Positions 29,390 to 36,804 of a stretch of 64,000 nt of DNA are shown here, one piece after another. Every line of letters begins with the position of its first letter. Position 1 is the first letter of the stretch. The stretch comes from an uncultured Streptomyces sp. Lineage in GTDB: Bacteria; Actinomycetota; Actinomycetes; Streptomycetales; Streptomycetaceae. The stretch covers positions 372,001-436,000 of the forward strand of contig NZ_CANLBS010000005.1 of the NCBI RefSeq assembly GCF_947488945.1, in the 5' to 3' direction. Below the pieces are notes generated by a model. That model was given only the letters and a program-made list of their open reading frames with translations. It was not told the DNA's origin and did no database searches. Both the position numbers and the translations under genes were made by a program.

Positions 29390-30649
29390 TCAGGCTTCGA
29401 GTGCCGCCAGGACACCGCTTCCGCGCTGAAGCTGGGCCGTGCGCGCGAAGTGCTCCAGCCGCTCGCCGATCTCGCCGGCGAGCGGAGCGTCACGGTACTG
29501 CGAGGCCGTCAGCGCGCGGCGGAGCTGCCGGGTACGGGCCAGGAGGCCCGTGGCGCGCTGATCGTCTGGTACCTCCCATACGTCGCCAAGGGCGTCTGCG
29601 GCACCGTCGAGATCGCCGCGCATGAGCCGGGCCGCGGCCAGGTCCGCTGCGGCACCTCATACCACGGGAAGCGATCGGGTGCTCCCCGGCCTGGCGGAGA
29701 CGAGCGCGAGGGCTTTCTCGGCCGCGGCCTCCGCTGCGTGACCGTCGCCGAGCAGCAGGCATGTCGACCCGTTCGACATGGCCAGGCGCTCGTCGCTGAA
29801 GCCGAACTCACCCCCGACCCCGTCGTGCAGGTCGTCCTGCGCGGCGGAGATGTCGCCGAGGTGCCCGTAGGCACGCGCCTTGATGGCAGCGAGACGGCGG
29901 CGGCCGACGTCGCCGAGGCCCGGCAGCATGGCGGCGCGGCGCGCGTGCTGTGCTGCTTCGGCGGGCCGGGCCGAGAAGTAGGCGATGTAGGCGAGCGTGC
30001 CGCCCACGTAGGCGCGCAGGGGTTCGAAGCGTGCGGTTTCCCCGTACAGGGACGCTGAGCGGGCCAGCCGCGTCGCGTTGTCGAACATCCCGAGGTCGAA
30101 TGCGGCCGTGGCCAGGATGGCGCATGTCTGGCCGGCCAGCACGAGCAGCTCTTGCTGCTGAACGGGCACCTGCGTCCGGTCTCGCTGTTGTTCGATCTGG
30201 GCGCACAGAATTCTGCCTGCCCGGAACGCGTCGGCCGGCGGCGTCACCTCGTAGCGGCGGGCGAGGTTCAATACGTCGTCGCGGAGCTGTTCCACGGCAG
30301 TGTCGGAGATGGAGGATGCGGCGGCCGCGCCGGCCGCTTCCTGTGCGTTCCGTGCGGTCATCTCGATCTCGGCTTCCAGGTCGTTCGGTACGGGTGACTT
30401 GGGCGAGGGAGCCGCGAACAGGGATGTGGGATCGATGCCGAACAGGTCGCGCAGGACGCGGCATGCGTCAGCGGCGGGCAGGCCCTGGACCTTGCCCGCC
30501 GTCCACCGCCGGAACTGGGCTTCGGAGACCGTCAGGCCGGTCATGCCGAGCCTTCGTGCTGCCTTCTCGAAGTGCTTCACGAAGTCGGTGTAGGTCCAGT
30601 GCTTCTGCTCCACCCGAGCTTTGAGCACCGTCTTGGGCAGCTCACCCAC
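29390..30649 (-). pseudogene. HTH/TPR transcriptional regulator interrupted by an in-frame TGA
   Basis: An N-terminal helix-turn-helix-like region (FVKHFEKAARRLGMTGLTVS, FRRWTAGKVQGLPA) is followed by TPR-like helices typical of Streptomyces regulators beside NUDIX or kinase genes. The frame stops at TGA 29657-29659 after RSLPVV. The same frame continues downstream with GAADLAAARLMRGDLDGAAD and ends naturally at 29390. Reading one base out of frame across the stop gives LPWYEV, the expected residues, so two compensating single-base indels explain it. The GTG start has AGGAG six bases upstream. It is a pseudogene unless the site is a sequence error. Confidence 0.75.
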
Positions 30650-30817
30650 GCTGATCTCCTCGGCTTTGGCGAGTGTCGACAGCACCAGCATGTGTCCGTC
30701 GCTCCCTCTCATCAAGGGATTACCGCCCATCCACACCGACTGCAACTCACCTGCTCGCGATGACACTTGGGTGATCTCCGGGTGCTACCTCCGTCACCCG
30801 AAAGAGCATCAGGTGCG

Positions 30818-30982
30818 ATGCGACAGGACATGGCGGCGACACCTGAGGGCGTGCGGGTCCTCGTCGTGGACACCGGGGCCGCCACTCCATCGGAGGTAGC
30901 CGCACGGATAGCCGACGCGATCCCCGCTCCACCGGTAGCGTCGGCGCTTCCACCACAGTCGACAACCACTCAGGGACCATGA
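30818..30982 (+). CDS. Short protein coupled to the NUDIX gene
   Basis: 54 residues. The core GVRVLVVDTGAATPSEVAAR resembles the C-terminal end of small P-loop kinases of the kind encoded next to NUDIX proteins, so it may be a truncated remnant. The ribosome binding site is weak. Its TGA overlaps the NUDIX ATG (ATGA), which supports past or present translation. A second ATG lies at 30830. Confidence 0.45.
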   Translation: MRQDMAATPEGVRVLVVDTGAATPSEVAARIADAIPAPPVASALPPQSTTTQGP

Positions 30983-31422
30983 CACCGGAACTCGCAACCC
31001 CCGTCATCGACACCCACGTCATCCTGCGCGACGGCGACAAAATGCTCCTCTCCCAGCGCGGAGCCCCCTATGGGCACGGCCGGTGGCACATGCCGTCGGG
31101 CAAGCTCGACCGGGGCGAGCCCCTGAGCGTCGGAGCGGCCCGCGAACTGCGGGAGGAGACCGGGGTCACCGTCGACCCCCGGCACCTCCGTCTGGTCCAC
31201 ACCGTGCACCACCACCAGGGCGGCGGCATCGAGCGGATCGGGTTCTTCTTCGAAGCCACCGAGTGGACCGGAGAGCCGGAGAACCGGGAGCCCGAGAAGT
31301 GCCTCCGCCTCCAGTGGTTCACCGTGCACGACCTGCCCGAGGACATCATCGAGTACCCGGAAGCCGGCCTCCTCGGCTACCTGGAAGGCGACCAGTCGCT
31401 CACCGAGCACGGCTGGTCCTAG
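30979..31422 (+). CDS. NUDIX hydrolase
   Basis: 147 residues. The NUDIX box is complete: G, five residues, E, seven residues, REL, EE and TG (GKLDRGEPLSVGAAREL, then REETGV), which binds Mg2+ and cleaves a nucleoside diphosphate linked to another group. The N-terminal strand DTHVILRDGDKMLLSQRG is typical of MutT-like house-cleaning enzymes. Specificity is unknown. The start is set by the ATGA overlap, and a strong hairpin follows 20 bases after the stop. Confidence 0.93.
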   Translation: MTPELATPVIDTHVILRDGDKMLLSQRGAPYGHGRWHMPSGKLDRGEPLSVGAARELREETGVTVDPRHLRLVHTVHHHQGGGIERIGFFFEATEWTGEPENREPEKCLRLQWFTVHDLPEDIIEYPEAGLLGYLEGDQSLTEHGWS

Positions 31423-31442
31423 CCCCTCACCGCACCGTGCTG

Positions 31443-31474
31443 CTGTGCCCCGGACCGAGCGGTCCGGGGCACAG
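31443..31474. terminator. Terminator hairpin after the NUDIX gene
   Basis: Perfect 14-base stem (31443-31456 with 31461-31474) and loop GAGC, 20 bases past the stop. It may also terminate the broken dehydrogenase frame on the other strand. Confidence 0.8.
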
Positions 31475-31516
31475 TGCCGGACCGCCGTCGACGCGGCCCG
31501 CACGAAGAGGAAGCCG

Positions 31517-32116
31517 TCAGTCGCCTGAGTTCGGCGCAGTCGCGACCGCCTGCCCGAGCTGATCGCGAGACCCGCCCGAGAGCCGCCGGTGCAGCGCCGC
31601 GGCACGCGAGCGGACCAGCCCGATGCGGTAGCCGGCCGGCAGGTGCGCGAATGCCTCGGCGGCCGTGCCCGCCGCCTCGCCGGGGTCGCCACTGGGGATG
31701 AGCTCCAGGTCGGGCTGGCCCAGGGTGGCGACGAGGGTGCCGTCGGCGTGCGGGATGCGGGCCTTCTCGGCCTGGGTGCCGATCGTCTGCGAGACGAACT
31801 CGGCGTGTACGCACTCGGACTGAAAGCCGGCCTGGCAGATCTCGCAGGTGTTGTCGGAGATGACGAACGACCCGACGACGAAGTCGCCGATTTCGACGTT
31901 CTCGACCTCGGAGCCGACTTCCTCCACGACGCCCACTTACTCGTGGCCCATGACCTGGTGGTCGGCGGGCTCGATGCCGCGGTACGGCCACAGGTCCGAG
32001 CCGCAGATACAGGTCGCCGTCAGCTTCACGATCGCGTCGGTCGGCTCGATGATCTTCGGGTCTTCGCGCTCCTCCACCCGGACGTCTCCGGCGGTGTACA
32101 TCACTACTCCACGCAT
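31517..32116 (-). pseudogene. Broken zinc-dependent alcohol dehydrogenase fused to a regulator remnant
   Basis: The ATG (AGGAG upstream) opens a medium-chain dehydrogenase: MRGVVMYTAGDVRVEE, then ATCICGSDLWPYRG with the zinc cysteine and QVMGHE. A TAA follows where the family has an aromatic residue before VGVVEEVG, a single-base nonsense change. The frame continues with the structural-zinc region (CEICQAGFQSEC) and ends near ELIPS at about 31691, so the NAD-binding domain is gone. The remaining 58 codons (FAHLPAGYRIGLVRSRAAAL, HRRLSGGSRDQLGQAVATA) resemble the end of an HTH/TPR regulator. A deletion has joined two genes. Confidence 0.85.
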
Positions 32117-32244
32117 CGTGGGGTCTCCTTTGCTCTGTCGTGCCAGCGCGTGAGGAGCCGGATTGTTCGTGTTCAGGACGGCACGGCGGGGCCGCGTCTT
32201 CCTCGATGTGAAAGGGTTCGCGCCGTCGAGTCCGCTGGAAGGGA

Positions 32245-33486
32245 CTAGTTCGCCGCGGGTGTGCGCGGGTGGCGCTGGGTAAGCGCGATGGCGATCGTGG
32301 GGATCAGCGTGAGAGCGGCGATCACGGTGCCGACGGCGGCCGGGCCGGTGGCTCCCAAGGCAGAGTCGAGGGCGAGGCCGGCGGTCCAGGAGCCGATGGC
32401 CGTGCCGAGATTGAACGCCGAGACGGTAAGGGCGGAGCCCAGGGTGGGGGCCCGTCCTGCGAAGCGGACGCCCAGGGAGATCAGCACGGGGTTGGCGCCG
32501 AGCCCGAACAGTCCCAGCAAGGTGATCAGCACCATCGTGGGCGCGGCGTATCCGGACAGCAGGCAGAGCGCCAGCAGCAAACCCGTGGTCACCGCGGGCG
32601 CCACGATCGTCGTCAGGTACGGACGGCGGTCCCCGAGACGGCCTCCCACCAGGAAGCCTGTCAGCGCGCCGACCCCGAAGCCGACCAGTACCAGCGGCAC
32701 CAGACCGGCGGCCAGACCAGCCCGGCCGGTCAGCAATGGCGAGATGTAGGTGTACGTCGACAGCACACCGCCTGTCGTGGTCGCGCAGGCCGCAAGCGTC
32801 AGCCACAGGCGTCCCGAGCGCAGAGCGGACAGTTCGGAACGGACCGAGACCGCCTGGTCGCCGCCGGTGTGGCGCGGAACCTGGCGGGCGATGAGCACCA
32901 TGGCGGCGGCACCCAGCACGGCGAGCGCCCAGAACGGCCCGCGCCAGCCCATCACCTGTCCGGCCAACGCGCCCAGCGGTACGCCGACGACGTTCGCGAG
33001 CATCGCACCGGCGCCCACGACCCCCAAAGCGCGAGAGCTCGCGGCGGGACCGGCGGCGCGTGCGGCCACCACGTTGGCCACTGCCCAGAACGCGCCGGTC
33101 GCCAGAGCGGTCAGGAACCGGGCGCCAAGGATCAGCGCGAAGCTGGAGCCGAGTGCGACGACGACGTGTCCGGCCGCGAAGATCCCCAGTGCCAGGATCA
33201 GCGTCAGCCGCGCCGGCAGCCGCAGCGTCAGCATCGCCATCAGCGGCGCGCCGACGATCATCCCGACCGCGAAGACGGTGATCAGCAGGCCGGCCTGGGC
33301 CATGCCGACCTGCACGTCGGCGGCGATCTCCGGCAGCAGGCCCGCCACCACGAACTCGGTCGTGCCCATCAGAAACGTGCCCAGGGCCAGCACGTAGACG
33401 AGGAGCGGGAGCCGGGCGGGCGGCAGTTCGTGGCTACTGCTCCGCAGGTCGGCGGGGGCGTGGAGGGTGTCTCCTAGCGTGGTCAT
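32245..33486 (-). CDS. MFS drug-efflux transporter (DHA1 family)
   Basis: 413 residues with twelve predicted helices. The N-terminal helix has the DHA1 signature LGTFLMGTTEFVVAGLLPEI. The first cytoplasmic loop shows APLMAMLTLRLPARLTL, and the motif C region is WAVANVVAARAAGPAASS to GVVGAGAMLANVVGVPLG. Close relatives include AraJ/YdhP and chloramphenicol-type exporters; the cargo is unknown. It is transcribed from the same strand as the Tat hydrolase upstream and the broken dehydrogenase downstream. Confidence 0.93.
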   Translation of the reverse strand: MTTLGDTLHAPADLRSSSHELPPARLPLLVYVLALGTFLMGTTEFVVAGLLPEIAADVQVGMAQAGLLITVFAVGMIVGAPLMAMLTLRLPARLTLILALGIFAAGHVVVALGSSFALILGARFLTALATGAFWAVANVVAARAAGPAASSRALGVVGAGAMLANVVGVPLGALAGQVMGWRGPFWALAVLGAAAMVLIARQVPRHTGGDQAVSVRSELSALRSGRLWLTLAACATTTGGVLSTYTYISPLLTGRAGLAAGLVPLVLVGFGVGALTGFLVGGRLGDRRPYLTTIVAPAVTTGLLLALCLLSGYAAPTMVLITLLGLFGLGANPVLISLGVRFAGRAPTLGSALTVSAFNLGTAIGSWTAGLALDSALGATGPAAVGTVIAALTLIPTIAIALTQRHPRTPAAN

Positions 33487-33602
33487 GCTTCATCTCCGCA
33501 GCGGGGTCCAGATCGGGGTGGAGGCCAGCGCTGTGGCAGCTGGTCACGCCACCTCTGTCGGCAGGCGGGCGGGCCGTCGCCTGCCTGCAGAGGTACTCAC
33601 GT

Positions 33603-34718
33603 TCAGGCGAGGTTCTTGGTGAAGAACTCGTCGAGCTTGTCGAAGGGGATGAGCTTCTTGCGGTCGTACAGGTCGACGTGGTCCGCGCCCGGGACGATCA
33701 CGAGGTCGACCGTGTCGGGGGCCATTTTCTGGGCGTCCTCGGCGTAGTACCGGGAGTGCGCGTCGGCGCCGGCCACCAGGAGGGCCTTGCGGGGCGCCAG
33801 CAGGTCGAGGTTCGTCATCAGCGGGAAGGCGAAGAACGACATCGGTGTGGTCGCGGTCCATGCGGTTGTGGAGTTGATCGAGCGCGGGTGGTAGCCGCGC
33901 TCGGTGCGGTAGTAGTCGAAGAAGCTCTTCGTGACCGGGTCGGCGTCCGCCGGGAGGGTCTCGGGCAGGACGCGGTTCGAGGGGGCGACGTTGCCGTTCT
34001 CGTCGAAGGGGACCTCGTGGGAAAGTCGCGCGTACGTGCGGTTCTCGGCATCGATCCAGCGCTGCCGGCTGAGGTGGTCCACGACCTCCTGGCGCTGCTC
34101 ACGCGTGTAGTAGTCCTCGTGGCCGCGGGACATGCTGCGCGACATGTCGTACATCGAGGCTGTGGCGACGGCCTTGATACGGCTGTCGGCAGCCGCTGCG
34201 GTGAGCGCCATACCGCTCAACCCACAGATGGCCTGCACGCCGATCCGCTCGCGGTCGACGATCTTCTGCAGGCCGAGGAAGTCGACGGCGGCGCTGTAGT
34301 CCTCGGTGTAGATGTCGGGCGAGGCCACGTCGCGCACCACACCCCCGCTCTCCCCGGTGAAGGAGGGATCGAAGGCCAGGGCGGCGTAGCCGCGGCGGGC
34401 GAACTCGTTGGCGTAGAGCCCAGAGGACTGTTCCTTGACGGCGCCGAACGGTCCGCTGACCGCCAGGGCGGGCAGCTCGCCCTTGGCGTTCTTCGGCATG
34501 TAGAGGTCCGCGGCGACCTCGATGCCGTAGCGGTTCTTGAACCGCACGGAGGTCCGCTTGACGTTCTTGTCCAGCGGGAAGGTGTAACCGCCCTTGGCCT
34601 TGCCCTGTCCTGTGGCGCTCGCGGCGCGGCCGCCCTCCGCAGCGAAGGAGGGCCGAGCGGTGAAGGTGGCGGCGGCTCCGGTGGTGGCGATCAGTCCGAG
34701 CGCTTTGCGGCGTTCCAT
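33603..34718 (-). CDS. Tat-exported alpha/beta hydrolase (YcjY-like)
   Basis: 371 residues. The N-terminus MERRKALGLIATTGAAATFT has a twin-arginine motif, hydrophobic core and SFA-like cleavage site, so export is probably by Tat. The hydrolase begins GIEVAADLYMPKNAKGELPA. The nucleophile elbow is probably Ser in ICGLSGMALTAA, with the acid in VAGADAHSRYYAED and the histidine in VPGADHVDLYDR. Family members are annotated as dienelactone-hydrolase-like or YcjY-like, with few known substrates. It is divergent from the HTH regulator, which probably controls it. Confidence 0.88.
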   Translation of the reverse strand: MERRKALGLIATTGAAATFTARPSFAAEGGRAASATGQGKAKGGYTFPLDKNVKRTSVRFKNRYGIEVAADLYMPKNAKGELPALAVSGPFGAVKEQSSGLYANEFARRGYAALAFDPSFTGESGGVVRDVASPDIYTEDYSAAVDFLGLQKIVDRERIGVQAICGLSGMALTAAAADSRIKAVATASMYDMSRSMSRGHEDYYTREQRQEVVDHLSRQRWIDAENRTYARLSHEVPFDENGNVAPSNRVLPETLPADADPVTKSFFDYYRTERGYHPRSINSTTAWTATTPMSFFAFPLMTNLDLLAPRKALLVAGADAHSRYYAEDAQKMAPDTVDLVIVPGADHVDLYDRKKLIPFDKLDEFFTKNLA

Positions 34719-34886
34719 GGAGGGACCTCATTTCGATCGGCGGAGGTGAAGGCGCGACGGCTGGTGGTGTCGTGACCGAGGCGCGATTCCAGGAGACCGC
34801 AGCTGCGTCAGGCGCGGCAGGCTGCGTTTATGGGGGGGACAAGTTCGACCCCCCTTCCCTGGGAGCGGGGTCGTAGCGTGGAGGGC
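34719..34886. promoter_or_regulatory. Divergent promoter region with a G/C inverted repeat
   Basis: Between the divergent hydrolase and HTH genes lies an inverted repeat of seven G (34832-34838) and six C (34849-34854) around ACAAGTTCGA. It is a candidate operator for the neighbouring regulator. No clean -10/-35 pair is visible. Confidence 0.35.
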
Positions 34887-35798
34887 ATGGAACGCCTCCC
34901 CGACCACCGCGCCGAGATCCGTGACTTCCTCGCCACCCGGCGCGCCAAGATCACCCCGGAGCAGGTCGGGCTGCCCACCAGCGGCCGACGCCGGGTTCCG
35001 GGGCTGCGGCGCGAGGAGGTCGCCGTCCTCGCCGGCGTGAGCACCGAGTGGTACACGCGGCTGGAGAAGGGCCACATCGCCGGCGTGTCCGCTGACGTCC
35101 TCGACGCGGTCGCCCGCGCGCTGCAGCTGGACGAGGACGAACGCACCTACCTCTTCGACCTGGCCAGGGCCGCCCAGCCACCCAGCCGAACCCCGCGCCG
35201 CCGCAAGGCCGTCGACATCCCGCCCCGCGTCCAGTGGCTGCTCGACTCCATGACGCTGTCCGCGGCGTTCGTCACCAACGGTCGCCTGGACATCGTTGCC
35301 ACCAATGCGCTGGCCCGCGCTCTGTTCGCGCCGCTGTTCAACAGCGAGACCACGGACAAACGCGGCCGTCCGAACTTCGCCCGGTACTGGTTCCTCGACC
35401 GCGGCGCACCCGACTTCGTCACCGACTGGGAGGGCGCACTCGACGCCACAGTCGCTCTGCTGCGCGCCGAAGCCGGCCGCTACCCGCACGACAAGGCTCT
35501 GCGCGAGCTGATCGGTGAACTGTCCACAACAAGCCCCGAGTTCCGCACCCGTTGGGCCGCCCACGACGTGCGCATCCACCACGGCGGGGTGAAGCAGTTC
35601 CAGCACCCTGACGCCGGACCGCTGAAACTCGTCTACCAGCCGCTGGACCTGCCCATCTCACAAAGCGAGGTCCACTCGCTGACCATCTACACGGCCGAGC
35701 CGGGAAGCCCCGACGAGGACCGGCTGAAACTCCTCGCCAGCTGGGCAGCGACCCGACTCAAGGAAGCGGAACCCGCCCGCGACCGGGAACTGCCCTGA
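34887..35798 (+). CDS. XRE-type regulator with MmyB-like ligand-binding domain
   Basis: 303 residues. The N-terminal helix-turn-helix has the actinobacterial signature RRRVPGLRREEVAVLAGVST then EWYTRLEKGHIAGVSADVL. From about residue 110 the MmyB/PAS-like ligand domain follows (VQWLLDSMTLSAAFVTNGRL, then NFARYWFLDRGAPDF and HHGGVKQFQHPDAGPLKL). Such regulators usually control an adjacent divergent oxidoreductase or hydrolase, here the Tat hydrolase and perhaps the MFS exporter. An in-frame GTG three codons upstream is an alternative start. Confidence 0.92.
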   Translation: MERLPDHRAEIRDFLATRRAKITPEQVGLPTSGRRRVPGLRREEVAVLAGVSTEWYTRLEKGHIAGVSADVLDAVARALQLDEDERTYLFDLARAAQPPSRTPRRRKAVDIPPRVQWLLDSMTLSAAFVTNGRLDIVATNALARALFAPLFNSETTDKRGRPNFARYWFLDRGAPDFVTDWEGALDATVALLRAEAGRYPHDKALRELIGELSTTSPEFRTRWAAHDVRIHHGGVKQFQHPDAGPLKLVYQPLDLPISQSEVHSLTIYTAEPGSPDEDRLKLLASWAATRLKEAEPARDRELP

Positions 35799-35958
35799 AA
35801 CCCATCACAGAAGCCACCCCGTCCTGTCGTACAGGGCGCCACCCGAACTCCCGCAGCCCGGCCAAGATCTCGTCCCGCACGGGTGTCTCCACAGTCACAT
35901 GATCGTCCGTGAGTAGTGCGTTGATCACTTGCGGGTGCCACCGTTTGACGACAGGCAT
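35758..35958 (-). CDS. Hypothetical small protein, possibly a gene fragment
   Basis: 66 residues with reasonable composition (VINALLTDDHVTVETPVRDE, then ILAGLREFGWRPVRQDGVAS). The ribosome binding site is weak and the 3' end overlaps the end of the HTH gene on the other strand by 41 bases. It resembles a fragment of a larger hypothetical gene in the decayed zone to its right. I do not recognise a family. Confidence 0.3.
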   Translation of the reverse strand: MPVVKRWHPQVINALLTDDHVTVETPVRDEILAGLREFGWRPVRQDGVASVMGFRAVPGRGRVPLP

Positions 35959-35974
35959 CAGGGGCGTCCAATGA

Positions 35975-36220
35975 CCCGGCCTCCAGCGCGAGCTGACCTA
36001 CGCGGGTCTGCGCGCCGCCGAGGCAAAGGGCAGCAAGGGCGGCCGCCCCACCGTGGCGGCCGCCCCCCAGACCGACGACTTGCGCTCCGCGTGCCTGGAA
36101 GGCGGCTCCCTCGCCGCCCCCGCCCGCGACCACGGCGTCAGCCGCGGCGCCATCCGCACGGCTGTCTCCGACCTCCTACCCGACCACACCGCCAGCGAGG
36201 AGGACGCACCCGCCCCGTAG
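35975..36220 (+). pseudogene. Serine-recombinase (resolvase) C-terminal fragment
   Basis: A frame that opens directly after an in-frame TGA, without a start, reads ELTYAGLRAAEAKGSKGGRP, then LEGGSLAAPARDHGVSRGAI. The AKGSKGGRP linker and the helix-turn-helix pattern are those of resolvase/invertase C-termini. The catalytic N-terminal domain is absent. It is a scar of a mobile element. Confidence 0.6.
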
Positions 36221-36470
36221 CTGCCGGTCAGCCTCGACGTGCCCGGCAAGATCGCCGACTACCTCCGCACCAGCGAGCTGGAGCCCGCCGAGCGTGCCGC
36301 GCTCGACCAAGGGACGACTGTACGGCGCGGGCCAGGGCTACACCCTGCGCGTCAGCACCGTCCCCGCTGTACACCGGCAGCTCCTCGCCCGCTGCCAGCC
36401 GCGCGACGGTGGCCAAGGGCTCCTTCTACATACCGGCCCGGCGCAACGCCCGCCGAGAATAGGAGAACCG
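36221..36470 (+). pseudogene. Frameshifted remnant next to the resolvase scar
   Basis: Three frames carry protein-like pieces in order: VPGKIADYLRTSELEPAERA, then after a shift GRLYGAGQGYTLRVSTVPAV, then after another shift RATVAKGSFYIPARRNARRE and a stop. It probably represents one small hypothetical gene with at least two frameshifts. Function unknown. The following 200 bases up to the hairpin at 36679 hold nothing I can name. Confidence 0.45.
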
Positions 36471-36678
36471 TGTCAGCGCACTCACGCCCTGACCGGTCGT
36501 TCTCAACGCCAACGGCTGTACCGAGGCCGTTGCCCAATCCTCGTGGCGGGCGTAGCTGAAGCCCCGGCCGGAGAAAACTTCGACCGGCTTGAGGCAGGTG
36601 CGCTTGAGCCGGTCCAGGAGGGCATGGCTGCACTGGGCAGTCATGCCCTCAACCACTTCGGCTCACGGCCCGCCCCGC

Positions 36679-36720
36679 CCGGTGGCGGTGGATGGGCTCG
36701 CGCCCATCCACCGCCACCGG
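36679..36720. terminator. Long perfect hairpin downstream of the GH3 gene
   Basis: Nineteen-base perfect stem (36679-36697 with 36702-36720), tetraloop TCGC, then TCTTTT a few bases later on the plus strand. It lies 85 bases past the GH3 stop and is the strongest hairpin in the window. It may stop transcription from either side. Confidence 0.75.
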
Positions 36721-36804
36721 CGCACCGAGTCTTTTCCGAGCATCATGCCGCAGTGTCCGGCCCGCGGCTCCCTCGGATGATCTCTCGCGGGGTCTACCCG
36801 ACCG

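Noticed and set aside
36426..36656. Minus-strand frame of 76 codons
   Set aside because: No ribosome binding site and no recognisable motif; it lies in the mobile-element scar.
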